A DNA stretch of 50,179 nt from Actinoplanes italicus. Lineage in GTDB: Bacteria > Actinomycetota > Actinomycetes > Mycobacteriales > Micromonosporaceae. Position numbers and translations under genes: made by a program. How positions within the stretch are numbered: position 1 is the first letter of the stretch; each line of letters opens with the position of its first letter. The DNA lies in the NCBI RefSeq assembly GCF_003001815.1, contig NZ_PVMZ01000044.1, forward strand, positions 1 to 50,179. Reading direction: 5' to 3'. Positions 23,340 through 31,403 of the stretch are shown here, one piece after another. A model generated the notes under the pieces. It was not told where the DNA came from, ran no database searches, and worked only from the letters and a program-made list of their open reading frames with translations.

Positions 23340-24950
23340 CTATGGGGTGACCGAGCCGGGTCGCGCGGTCGCGGCGCGGTCGCCGGCGTCGAGGACGAGG
23401 CTGCGGGGCCACTGGTCCCAGCGTGAGCCGAGGACCCGGTGCTGCGGGCGTCCGGTGCGGACGAACGTGGCGATGCCGTCCATCATCAGGCCGGACAGTT
23501 GCAGCCGGCCGGGAGCGTTGCGGCGGCTGAAGGCGAACGCGAACACTCCCTCGTCGAAGGTGCCGAACACGAACGGCAGGTCCATGGCGTGGCTGGCGCC
23601 GTAGACGACGTCGAACGGGGCCGGCTCCTGGTTCCAGCCGAACTGGTAGTAGTACAGGTTCCTGTTGCCGGCGGCGAGCATCGAGTTCATCGAGTCGTGG
23701 ACGATGCCGGTGAAGATGGCGTCGGTCAGCTGCTGGGCCGCGTCGTTCCAGCCGCCGGGGGCGTCGGCGGGAAGGTAGGCGTCGCTGATGAAGTCGCGTA
23801 CCCCGTACGGCGAAGGTCTGTCGGGGTTGAAGAAGTATTGGCGGGTGAAGCGTTCGTAGTCGCTCGGCCGGTACGCGCCCACGAGGGCGCCGAACAGTTT
23901 GCCCTCCTCGAGGGTGTTCCCGGCCAGGACGGGGATGCCGGCGAACGCCCCGGTGCTGATGGCGGCGTGGTAGTCGGCCGGGAGGACCGTGCCGTCGGCG
24001 ATCACCGCGGGTGGATCGCCGACGGCGGCGCCGCGGGTCACCTGGGCGCGGATGACGTCGGCGGCGGGCAGCTGCCGCAGCCGGCGCACGTCCTCGTCCG
24101 GGTTTCCGGAGTTGCCGACGGCCGCGGTGACGAGGGCGTCGGCGTAGGTGCGGGCGCGGGCGGGGGTGGAGAACAGCAGTCCGCCGCTGAGCGGGATCAC
24201 CTTGTCGATCAGGCCCTTGGCCAGCGGCGACACCAGCAGCGCCCACACGTTGACGGCGCCCGCGGACTCGCCCATGGCGGTCACGTTCGACGGGTCGCCG
24301 CCGAAGGCCGCGGCGTTGCGGTGCACGAAACGCAGGGCCTCGATCTGGTCCAGGGTTCCGAAGTTCCCCGAGTCGTTGACCGGGTCGCCGGTCTTGAGCT
24401 GGGGCAGGTCGAGCCATCCGAAGGAGCCGAGCCGGTAGTTGACGGTGACGACCACGGCATTGGCGCGGCGGGCCAGGGCGTTGCCGTCGTACATGGGGTC
24501 GGCGGAGTAGCCGACCACGTTGCTGCCGCCGTGGATGAACACGATGACGGGGAGCTTCTGCTGCCGGGTGGCGGGGCGGTAGACGTTGAGGGTGAGGCAG
24601 TCCTCGGCGCCGACGGGTTTGCCCAGGCCGTCGCGGATGTCGAGGCCGTAGTGCGGACCGCTGGGCGCCGGGCTGAAGAGGCGGCCCTGCTGGATGCAGC
24701 CGTTGCCGTACGCGGTGGTGTCGCGGACGCCCTTCCACGGCCGGTGGGTGACCGGTGCGCGCCAGCGCAGGGCGCCGACGGGCGGTTCGGCGTAGGGGAT
24801 GCCCAGCCACGAGTGGGCGTTGCCCCGGATCGTGCCGAGGGTGGTGTGCCGGAGCGCGCCGCTGTCACGCCCGCCGGCCTGTACCGGTGTGAGGGATACG
24901 GCGGCGAGGAGCAGGCCGGCGAGCGCCGCGAGGACTCGTCTCGTGATCAT
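23340..24950 (-). CDS. Secreted type B carboxylesterase
   Basis: A 536-residue exported esterase of the cholinesterase/para-nitrobenzyl-esterase family. A signal peptide (residues 1-25, ending PVQA) is followed by the family start GTIRGNAHSWLGIPYAEPP, EDCLTLNVYRP, the oxyanion HGG (140-142), the nucleophile Ser229 in GESAG, the acid Glu349 in LEEGKLF and the catalytic His454 in GASHAMDLPFVFG. It would hydrolyse an ester outside the cell. Its start overlaps the transporter stop by 4 bases (ATGA) and has GGAGG 7 bases upstream, so esterase and transporter are translated together. The natural reading is release of an acid or polyol from an ester and its import by the MFS protein. Confidence 0.9.
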   Translation of the reverse strand: MITRRVLAALAGLLLAAVSLTPVQAGGRDSGALRHTTLGTIRGNAHSWLGIPYAEPPVGALRWRAPVTHRPWKGVRDTTAYGNGCIQQGRLFSPAPSGPHYGLDIRDGLGKPVGAEDCLTLNVYRPATRQQKLPVIVFIHGGSNVVGYSADPMYDGNALARRANAVVVTVNYRLGSFGWLDLPQLKTGDPVNDSGNFGTLDQIEALRFVHRNAAAFGGDPSNVTAMGESAGAVNVWALLVSPLAKGLIDKVIPLSGGLLFSTPARARTYADALVTAAVGNSGNPDEDVRRLRQLPAADVIRAQVTRGAAVGDPPAVIADGTVLPADYHAAISTGAFAGIPVLAGNTLEEGKLFGALVGAYRPSDYERFTRQYFFNPDRPSPYGVRDFISDAYLPADAPGGWNDAAQQLTDAIFTGIVHDSMNSMLAAGNRNLYYYQFGWNQEPAPFDVVYGASHAMDLPFVFGTFDEGVFAFAFSRRNAPGRLQLSGLMMDGIATFVRTGRPQHRVLGSRWDQWPRSLVLDAGDRAATARPGSVTP

Positions 24951-26272
24951 CGGGCGTCCTCCATCAGCGGGGCGGTGGCGCGTTTGCGGTTCTCGGAGCG
25001 GAGCGCGAGCGCCAGCAGCGGGACCAGCAGCATGCCGAGCACGGCGGCGCCCAGCAGCACGGCGTGACCGCCGGCCTCGCTGCCGCGGCCCTCGGCGTAG
25101 CCGTACAGGTAGGGTCCGGTGAACCCGCCGAGCAGGCCGACGGTGTTGATGAACGCGAGTCCCGCCGCGGCCATCAGCCCGGACATCCGTGCCATCGCCA
25201 CCGACCAGTACACCGGCAGGATCCCGATGAGCAGCATCATCGCGACGTCGATCAGCAGGATGCGGGCGACCGCCGCGTCGGTGACGGTGTAGATCCCGGC
25301 GACGACGGCGGTCGCCACCGTGACGCCGGTGAGCACGGTGAGCTCCCCTGCGGCCCGCCGGTGCAGCCACGGGATCGCCAGTACGCCGATGAGGGCGCCG
25401 ATGCCGATGCTGCCGCTGACCACGCCGATCCGGAACGATCCCTCGACGCCGAGGCTCTGGACGATCGAGGGGAAGTTGTACTGGATCGCCACGCTGTTGA
25501 CCTGGTTGGCGAAGTAGATCACCGCGAGCGCGATGATGAACGGCCGGCCGAACGCCACCATCAGGTTGCCCTTCAGGGTGGTGTGCGCGGGTGCGCCGCC
25601 CGCCGCGGCCCGCTCGTCGAGCACCGCGGCTTCCTGCGGTGACAGCCATTTCGCGTCGGAGGGCCGGTCAGGCACCGTCAACCAGAAGATGCCGGCGACC
25701 ACGAGCGTGATCAGGCCCTCGACGAGGAACATCCACTGCCAGCCGTACATCCCGCCGGCGCCGTGCAGTTCCATGATCGCGCCGCCCAGCGGGGCACCGA
25801 GCCCGAGGCCGGCGCAGACAGCCAGGTACAGGACACCGACCACGCTGACCCGCTGCTTCTGGGAGAACCAGAGAGTGACCACGTACATCAGGGCCGGGAA
25901 CAGACCGGCCTCGGCGGCTCCCAGCAGGAACCGCAGGATGTAGAAGGAGACCTCGCCCTGCACGAACATCATGCAGGCACAGATGGCGCCCCACGTCAGC
26001 GCGATACGGGTGATCCAGCGGCGCGGCCCGACCCGGTACATGATCAGATTGCTGGGCACCTCCAGCAGCGCGTAGCTGAGGAAGAAGATGCCGGCACCGG
26101 CGCCGTAGGCTGCGGCGCTGATGCCGACGTCGGCGCCGAGTGCGGTCTTGGCGAGGCCGACGTTGGTGCGGTCGACGAAGGCCATGAAGTACACCAGGCA
26201 CAGGATCGGCAGCAGGCGTACCGCCGCCTTGCGGCTGGCGATCGCGTGGAGCTGGTCGGAGTCGACAGTCAC
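24947..26272 (-). CDS. MFS transporter, anion:cation symporter (ACS) type
   Basis: A 441-residue permease with twelve predicted spans. VDRTNVGLAK in the first span, FLLGAAEAGLFPALMYVVTLWF in the fourth and WQWMFLVEGLITL before the long central loop (with PDRPSDAKWLSPQEA) are the signature of the ACS family, which imports organic anions such as tartrate, hydroxyphenylacetate, phthalate or sugar acids with protons. The GTG start follows AGGAG at good distance. It is the first gene of the transporter-esterase pair and lies 92 bases downstream of the PucR-type regulator on the same strand. Confidence 0.9.
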   Translation of the reverse strand: MTVDSDQLHAIASRKAAVRLLPILCLVYFMAFVDRTNVGLAKTALGADVGISAAAYGAGAGIFFLSYALLEVPSNLIMYRVGPRRWITRIALTWGAICACMMFVQGEVSFYILRFLLGAAEAGLFPALMYVVTLWFSQKQRVSVVGVLYLAVCAGLGLGAPLGGAIMELHGAGGMYGWQWMFLVEGLITLVVAGIFWLTVPDRPSDAKWLSPQEAAVLDERAAAGGAPAHTTLKGNLMVAFGRPFIIALAVIYFANQVNSVAIQYNFPSIVQSLGVEGSFRIGVVSGSIGIGALIGVLAIPWLHRRAAGELTVLTGVTVATAVVAGIYTVTDAAVARILLIDVAMMLLIGILPVYWSVAMARMSGLMAAAGLAFINTVGLLGGFTGPYLYGYAEGRGSEAGGHAVLLGAAVLGMLLVPLLALALRSENRKRATAPLMEDAR

Positions 26273-26364
26273 GTGATCTCCTCTGTCAAGCGGTTCTCCT
26301 CGATGTGGTCGCCATCACTGTAGGGAGCGACCCGCCGCTGTCAGAGGTGAAAAGCGTCCACAGT

Positions 26365-28170
26365 TCACCGCCGCTCAGTGGACGGAAGAACCACCACACG
26401 CCGGAGGCACTCGAGCCGGATCGCCAGGCGCAGCGGGAGGTCGTCGGCGGCCCGCCAGTCGTGGCCGAGCACGTCGGCGGTCCGGTCCAGGCGTTTGAGC
26501 AGCGTGTTGAGGTGAACCCGCAGGGTCTCGGCGGTCCGGCGCAGGTTGCCGTCGTTGCCGAAGTAGGCGTCCAGCGTGGCCACGAGATCGGTCGAGCGCC
26601 TGGCGTCGTAGTCCAGCAGCGGGCCGATCGTGTCGGCGAGGAAACGGTCGAGCTCGTCGCGACGGTCGGCGTCGAAAGCCAGCGCATACAGCGCGAACCG
26701 GTCGGTCGTGGTGCCCAGATCCCGCGCCCCCAGATGCCGGACCACGGCCGTGCACCCGGCGGCGCGCGAGACCGCCCGCGCCCAATCGTGCCCGGTGACG
26801 CGTTCGCAGACGACCGTGACGGGCCGGCCGTACTCGGCGCGTAGCCGCTGATGGACCGCCTGGGCGAAGGCCTCGGGCCGCGCGGCCGGGGCGATCAGCA
26901 CCGCCTGGCCGAGGTGCTCGCCCGCCAGGCCCGCCTCCTGCCGGGCGATCGGATGCAGATGACGGACCAGGCCGGCCGCGGAGACGCCCTCGGCGCCGGC
27001 GACGACCACCACGTCCAACGCATCAAGGTCAACACCGCGGGACCGGGCGCGGGTACGCTGCGTCGCGCTCACCTGGGGACCGGCGACGATGAGCTCGGTG
27101 AGCAGTTCCCCGCTGAGCCGTTCGGCCGCGTCGGCGACGGCGTTGTCCTTCAGGATCAGCAGTCCGACGACATGCGACGCCAGCTCCAGACTGCGCACGT
27201 CGACGGCTGACGGCTCCTGGTCCTGGCTCCACACCACCGCGCCCAGCACGCTGTCCCCGGCCCGGACCGTCGCCGCGCTGTGCCGGCGGCCGTCCGGTCC
27301 CGGCACGGTGACCGCGCGCCCGGTGCGGCGCGCCTGCTCGACGACTCCGGCGGTCACCGGTCCGCCGCTCGTGTCGTCGCCGGCTCCGGCCCGGGCCAGC
27401 AGTGTCCCGCCGCTGTCGAGGATCTCGACCCGCCCGCCCATCTGTCCAGCGAACTCGCCTGCGACCACGGCCGGGCCGCCCCCGGCCAGCACGACGCCGG
27501 TCAGCGCCTCGTGCACGGCCTGCGCCCGCTCCATCACCGCCATCTGCTCCTCGATGGTCCGGTACGCCGTCCGCAGCTCGGCCAGCGCGGTGCGGCTCTG
27601 CTCGTACAACCGCGCGTTGTCCAGGGCGATCGCGGCGTGGTCGGCGAACGCGCTCAGCAGGGCGATCTCGTCGGTGCGGAACCGGCGCCGGCTGCGGTGG
27701 GCGGCGAACAGGGCGCCGATCACCCGGTCCCGTACCAGCAGGGGCACTCCGAGCAGCGCGACCAGCCCCTCACCGCCGACGACCGCGTCGAAGCCGGGAT
27801 CGTGGCGTAGCCTGCCGCCCTCGAAGTAGTGCTCGACCCAGTGCGCTGCGCGCGTGTCGACCACTTTGCCGCCCAGCCCGGTGTGCGGCGGGATCCGCGC
27901 CGATCGGAACGTCGCGGAGATGGTGCCCTCGCTGGCCGTGATGCTCAGCGAGCCGTCGTCGCCGAGCAGGGACAGGTAGGTGAAGTCCGTCCCGATCAGG
28001 TCGTGAGCATGCCGGACGATCGATCCCAGCACGTCCTCGACGTCACCCAGCGCGGTCAGGGCCCTCGCCGTGGCGTACAGCGAGGCCAGTTCGCGTTCGC
28101 GTCCGGGCCGGGATCCCGCGTCTGCCGGTTCACTCATGGTCGGCATCGTCTCGTGCGGTGGATGATTCAT
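26365..28170 (-). CDS. GAF-domain PucR/CdaR-type transcriptional regulator
   Basis: A 601-residue regulator. Residues about 40-190 form a GAF sensor domain (GDVEDVLGSIVRHAHDLIG to FADHAAIALDNARLYE), followed by a coiled helix (TAYRTIEEQMAVMERAQAV), a central variable region and a C-terminal PucR-type helix-turn-helix with LDAYFGNDGNLRRTAETL and VHLNTLLKRLDR. Such proteins activate catabolic operons in response to a substrate bound by the sensor. The MFS and esterase genes directly downstream on the same strand are the likely targets. The first ATG (28170) has GGAGG 4 bases upstream; ATG 28137 is possible. The divergent acyl-CoA ligase start is 95 bases away. Confidence 0.87.
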   Translation of the reverse strand: MNHPPHETMPTMSEPADAGSRPGRERELASLYATARALTALGDVEDVLGSIVRHAHDLIGTDFTYLSLLGDDGSLSITASEGTISATFRSARIPPHTGLGGKVVDTRAAHWVEHYFEGGRLRHDPGFDAVVGGEGLVALLGVPLLVRDRVIGALFAAHRSRRRFRTDEIALLSAFADHAAIALDNARLYEQSRTALAELRTAYRTIEEQMAVMERAQAVHEALTGVVLAGGGPAVVAGEFAGQMGGRVEILDSGGTLLARAGAGDDTSGGPVTAGVVEQARRTGRAVTVPGPDGRRHSAATVRAGDSVLGAVVWSQDQEPSAVDVRSLELASHVVGLLILKDNAVADAAERLSGELLTELIVAGPQVSATQRTRARSRGVDLDALDVVVVAGAEGVSAAGLVRHLHPIARQEAGLAGEHLGQAVLIAPAARPEAFAQAVHQRLRAEYGRPVTVVCERVTGHDWARAVSRAAGCTAVVRHLGARDLGTTTDRFALYALAFDADRRDELDRFLADTIGPLLDYDARRSTDLVATLDAYFGNDGNLRRTAETLRVHLNTLLKRLDRTADVLGHDWRAADDLPLRLAIRLECLRRVVVLPSTERR

Positions 28171-28265
28171 CCACCCTCCCCGGCGGAGATGGGGGCGAAG
28201 CGCACCTCCCGGTACGCCGATCCGGGCTCTTACGGTAGGCCGACCACATGCCGGAGGAGCTGTAC

Positions 28266-29873
28266 ATGGACGGGCTCATGCAGTCGCGGCCGTTGACGAT
28301 CGCGCACCTGTTCGAGCGGGCCGAGACGCTGTTCGCGGACAAGCACGTCATCGACGGCGACGGTACGCGCACCTCGTACCGGGTGTGGGCGCGCCGGGTG
28401 CGCCGCCTGGCCTCCGCGCTGACCGCGCTCGGCGTCGCGCCGGGAGCCCGGGTCGCCACCCTGGCGGCCAACCATCGGCGGCACCTGGAGGTGTACGCCG
28501 CGGTCCCGATCAGCAAGCGTGTGCTGCACACCCTCAACATCCGGCTGCCGGCCGAGCACCTGACCTACGTCATCGAGCACGCCGGCGACGACATCGTCCT
28601 GCTCGACCGGCGGCACCTGCCGCTGGTCGAGGCGTGCCTGGACCGGTTGCCCGGCGTACGGCACTGGGTGGTCCTTCCCGACGGCACCGGCCACGCGCTG
28701 CCGGGCGACGGACGCTTCCACCACTACGAGGATCTGATCGACGCGGCTCAACCCTTCGAGGGCTCGTTCGAGGCGACCTTCAGCGGCGCTGAGGAGAATC
28801 TGGCGGCGGGGCTGTGCTACACCTCGGGGACGACCGGGCGCCCGAAGGGCGTGCTGTACAGCCATCGGTCGACGGTCCTGCACTGCCTCGGGACCCTGGC
28901 GGCCGGATTGATCGGCATCAGTGAACGCGACGTGGTCCTGCCGATCGTGCCGATGTTCCACGCGAACGCATGGGGACTGCCCTACGGCGCGCTCATGGCC
29001 GGCGCTGATCTCGTGCTGCCGGGCCCGTCGGCCGGGCCCGCGCACCTGGCGGATCTCATACAGCGGCACCGGGTCACGGTGGCGGCCGGCGTCCCGACCG
29101 TCTGGACGGACCTTCTTCCCGCGCTCGAGAACCGGGACCGCTCCTCGCTGCGCCTGCTGCTCGGCGGCGGATCGATGGTCACGCCGCAGCTGTCGGCGGC
29201 GTACCAGGCCGCGGTCGGAGTGCCCATCACCCACTCCTGGGGCATGACGGAGGTCAGCCCCGTGGGTGTGATCGGCGGCCTGCGCAGCCATCACGACGGC
29301 CTCGACGATGACGTACGCGAGCGCGTCGCGTCCGCGCAGGGCCAGCCCGTACCGCTGGTGAGCGTGCGCATCGTCGACGTCGACACGGGCGAGCGCCGGC
29401 CGCACGACGGCCGGTCGGTCGGCGAGCTGCAGGTGGCCGGGCCATGGGTGGCGGCGGGCTACTTCAGGGACGACGAGGCCGGCAGCTTCACCTCCGACGG
29501 CTGGCTGCGCACCGGCGACCTGGCCACCATCGACGAGCACGGCTACGTCCGGCTCGTCGACCGGATCAAGGACCTGATCAAGTCCGGTGGTGAGTGGATC
29601 TCGTCGGTCGAGCTGGAGGCGGCCATCGCCACCCACCCGGACGTCGAGCAGGTCGCCGTCGTGGCGCGTGAGCATCCCCGCTGGGTTGAGCGGCCCGTCG
29701 CCTTCGTCGTCCTGCGCGCCGACGCGGACACGGCGGTGGACCAGCTGCGGGAACACCTGTCGCGCCGGGTCGCCTCCTGGTGGATGCCGGACGACTTCAT
29801 CGTGCTCGACGCCATCCCGTTGACGGGAACGGGGAAGCTGTCCAAGCAGACCCTCCGGGAGTCGCTGCGCTGA
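28266..29873 (+). CDS. Acyl-CoA synthetase (AMP-dependent ligase)
   Basis: A 535-residue adenylate-forming ligase that would activate a fatty or other carboxylic acid to its CoA thioester via an acyl-AMP. The P-loop-like signature YTSGTTGRPKGV is near residue 185. PMFHANAWGLPYGALM is typical of medium- and long-chain acyl-CoA synthetases. SWGMTEVSPVG, the WLRTGDLATIDEHGYV hinge-proximal motif, DRIKDLIKSGGEWIS and the catalytic Lys in GTGKLSKQTLR are all present. ATG 28266 was chosen over ATG 28248 because GGAGGAG lies 6 bases upstream. The MarR regulator follows immediately on the same strand, with palindromic and repeated sites between. Confidence 0.92.
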   Translation: MDGLMQSRPLTIAHLFERAETLFADKHVIDGDGTRTSYRVWARRVRRLASALTALGVAPGARVATLAANHRRHLEVYAAVPISKRVLHTLNIRLPAEHLTYVIEHAGDDIVLLDRRHLPLVEACLDRLPGVRHWVVLPDGTGHALPGDGRFHHYEDLIDAAQPFEGSFEATFSGAEENLAAGLCYTSGTTGRPKGVLYSHRSTVLHCLGTLAAGLIGISERDVVLPIVPMFHANAWGLPYGALMAGADLVLPGPSAGPAHLADLIQRHRVTVAAGVPTVWTDLLPALENRDRSSLRLLLGGGSMVTPQLSAAYQAAVGVPITHSWGMTEVSPVGVIGGLRSHHDGLDDDVRERVASAQGQPVPLVSVRIVDVDTGERRPHDGRSVGELQVAGPWVAAGYFRDDEAGSFTSDGWLRTGDLATIDEHGYVRLVDRIKDLIKSGGEWISSVELEAAIATHPDVEQVAVVAREHPRWVERPVAFVVLRADADTAVDQLREHLSRRVASWWMPDDFIVLDAIPLTGTGKLSKQTLRESLR

Positions 29874-29923
29874 TCGTACGATCAATGGTTGTATGGTCGA
29901 ACTAATTGGTTGTATCGTCGAAC
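29871..29923 (+). promoter_or_regulatory. Operator-like palindrome and two direct repeats before MarR gene
   Basis: TGATCGTACGATCA (29871-29884) is a perfect 14-bp palindrome that begins with the ligase stop codon. Directly after it, two 17-base repeats (29886-29902 and 29907-29923, TGGTTGTAT-GTCGAAC) differ at one base and are spaced 21 bases apart, two helical turns. The second ends one base before the MarR ATG. This is a strong candidate for autoregulatory binding by the MarR protein. Confidence 0.55.
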
Positions 29924-29924
29924 C

Positions 29925-30392
29925 ATGTCCGAAGGTGATCTCGACCAGGCACTCGCTCTGCAGGCACGCATCACCGCGTTCGTCCGCGCGTTCGGCCTGC
30001 ATCAACCCGATCGCACGCCGTGCGGAACGCCGGTGCCGACCTCGGAGGCGCATGCGGTCGGCGAACTGGACCGCGACGGGCCACTGACGCAGAGCATGCT
30101 GGGGGAGCGGCTGCGGCTGGAGAAGAGCACCGTCAGCCGCCTGGTGTCGCAGCTGACCGGCCGGGGCTGGGTCCGCCGGGCCGACCGTGACGGTGACGCC
30201 CGCCTCGTCTGGCTGGAGCTGACCCCGGACGGCCGCCGCGCCGCCGGTGAGCTGGCGGTCGCCCGCGCCGCCCGGTTCGCCGCCCTGCTGCGCAACATCC
30301 CCGCCGAGCAGCGCCCGGTGGTCATCGACGCGTTGACCGCGCTGGTCGACGCCGCGGCCGCCTCCGATGTCACCGGGGCGGCACGTGGCTGA
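29925..30392 (+). CDS. MarR-family transcriptional regulator
   Basis: A 155-residue regulator with the MarR winged helix: GPLTQSMLGERLRLEKSTV and SRLVSQLTGRGWVRRADR, with the wing DRDGDARLVWLELTPDGR, flanked by dimerisation helices. A Cys (RTPCGTPVP) lies before the DNA-binding domain and could be redox sensitive. The start ATG 29925 is one base beyond the second of two direct repeats, so the leader is very short or absent and the repeats overlap the promoter. It probably controls itself, the overlapping membrane protein gene downstream, and perhaps the acyl-CoA ligase upstream. Confidence 0.88.
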   Translation: MSEGDLDQALALQARITAFVRAFGLHQPDRTPCGTPVPTSEAHAVGELDRDGPLTQSMLGERLRLEKSTVSRLVSQLTGRGWVRRADRDGDARLVWLELTPDGRRAAGELAVARAARFAALLRNIPAEQRPVVIDALTALVDAAAASDVTGAARG

Positions 30393-30735
30393 GCGGGAGG
30401 AACCGCGCCGCGCCGGCCGGTGGAGCATCGGTGCGGTGCTCGGCGCGGCGACCGGCCTGGCACCTCACCTGCTGCACCACGCCGGGCTGTTCGCCGGGAC
30501 GGCGTTGCTGGCCGGGCTCGGTGGCACCGTGCTGTTCGGGGTGCTGGGCGTGGCCGCCATGACACCGATGCTGCTGCGGCTGCGCCGCCGGTTCGGCACC
30601 TGGTGGGCGCCCGGCATCGCGTTGCTGCTGTTCGCCGCCATGTTCGCCGTGTCCACCCTGGTCATCGGCCCCGCCCTGCGCGACCCCGGCGACGCCGGCC
30701 CACCGGCCGGAGAGCACACCCGTCACCACGGCTGA
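30385..30735 (+). CDS. Small integral membrane protein, three spans
   Basis: A membrane protein of about 116 residues with three hydrophobic spans (LGAATGLAPHLLHHAGLFAG, GLGGTVLFGVLGVAAMTPMLL, WWAPGIALLLFAAMFAVSTLVI) and a short His-containing tail. This architecture is common in actinobacteria next to small regulators, but the function is unknown. GTG 30385 overlaps the MarR stop by 8 bases and has GGGG at SD distance; ATG 30367 in frame is an alternative. The two genes are clearly coupled. Confidence 0.7.
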   Translation: MAEREEPRRAGRWSIGAVLGAATGLAPHLLHHAGLFAGTALLAGLGGTVLFGVLGVAAMTPMLLRLRRRFGTWWAPGIALLLFAAMFAVSTLVIGPALRDPGDAGPPAGEHTRHHG

Positions 30736-30822
30736 AGCGGTCAGATTGCCGGGCCTCTGCAGGCCGGCACGCGGGCCCAGCGGCAAACAGAACCGTCCGT
30801 GGCGCGGTCGTACAAAGCCTCG

Positions 30823-31272
30823 TCAGAGAGGACGATCGAAGACGACCATGTCCTTGCCGGGTCCGTCGTAGCCCTGTTGCGGGCCGGTCACCGTGAATCC
30901 CATGCTCTGGTGGAAGGCGATCGATCCGGTGTTCACGGGCGCGGTGATCGCTCCCACCCCGGCACAACCGGCCTCCCGGGCGATCGTGAAGAACCGCTCG
31001 TAGAGGCGCCGTCCGAGGCCGGAACCGCGGAACGCGGGCGCGACGCCGACGAAATGGATGTAGGCGCGACCCGCCTGCGACGGCGAGAGCAGGCCGATGA
31101 GGAAACCGGCCAGCGCGCCGTCGGAATCCCGTGCGACGAGGCTGGTCCGGTGGAAGTGGTCCAGGAACAACCGGGGGAGCAGGCCCGCGACCGGGCGCCC
31201 CCACCAGTCGTCGACCACAGCGATGATCTCGTCGTAGTCGGTGGCCTGTGCGGTGCTGATCGTCGAATCCAC
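30823..31272 (-). CDS. GNAT-family N-acetyltransferase
   Basis: A 149-residue acetyltransferase that uses acetyl-CoA to modify an amine. The core fold is visible: DYDEIIAVVDDWWGRPV, LAGFLIGLLSP, YIHFVGVAPAFRGSGLGRRL with the CoA pyrophosphate loop RGSGLG, then TAPVNTGSIAFHQSMGF, the motif B helix. The substrate is unknown. The gene is monocistronic and divergent from the RCC1-repeat protein gene, with a 131-base promoter region between. Confidence 0.88.
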   Translation of the reverse strand: MDSTISTAQATDYDEIIAVVDDWWGRPVAGLLPRLFLDHFHRTSLVARDSDGALAGFLIGLLSPSQAGRAYIHFVGVAPAFRGSGLGRRLYERFFTIAREAGCAGVGAITAPVNTGSIAFHQSMGFTVTGPQQGYDGPGKDMVVFDRPL

Positions 31273-31403
31273 GTGCTGATCCTGCCTGGTTGTACTACCG
31301 GGACCGCGGCTGCGGGCGGCTTTGAGCGAATCACTGAGGATGGAGTCTTTTCAGCCTGATACTCACCTGATCCGGATGGTTTCTGGGTCTCTGCGAGGCT
31401 GTG

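Noticed and set aside
23439..25067. Plus-strand open frame over the carboxylesterase
   Set aside because: Antisense shadow of an enzyme with all catalytic motifs.
28230..30428. Minus-strand open frame of about 730 codons over the acyl-CoA ligase and MarR genes
   Set aside because: No protein-like features, and the plus strand encodes complete known families.
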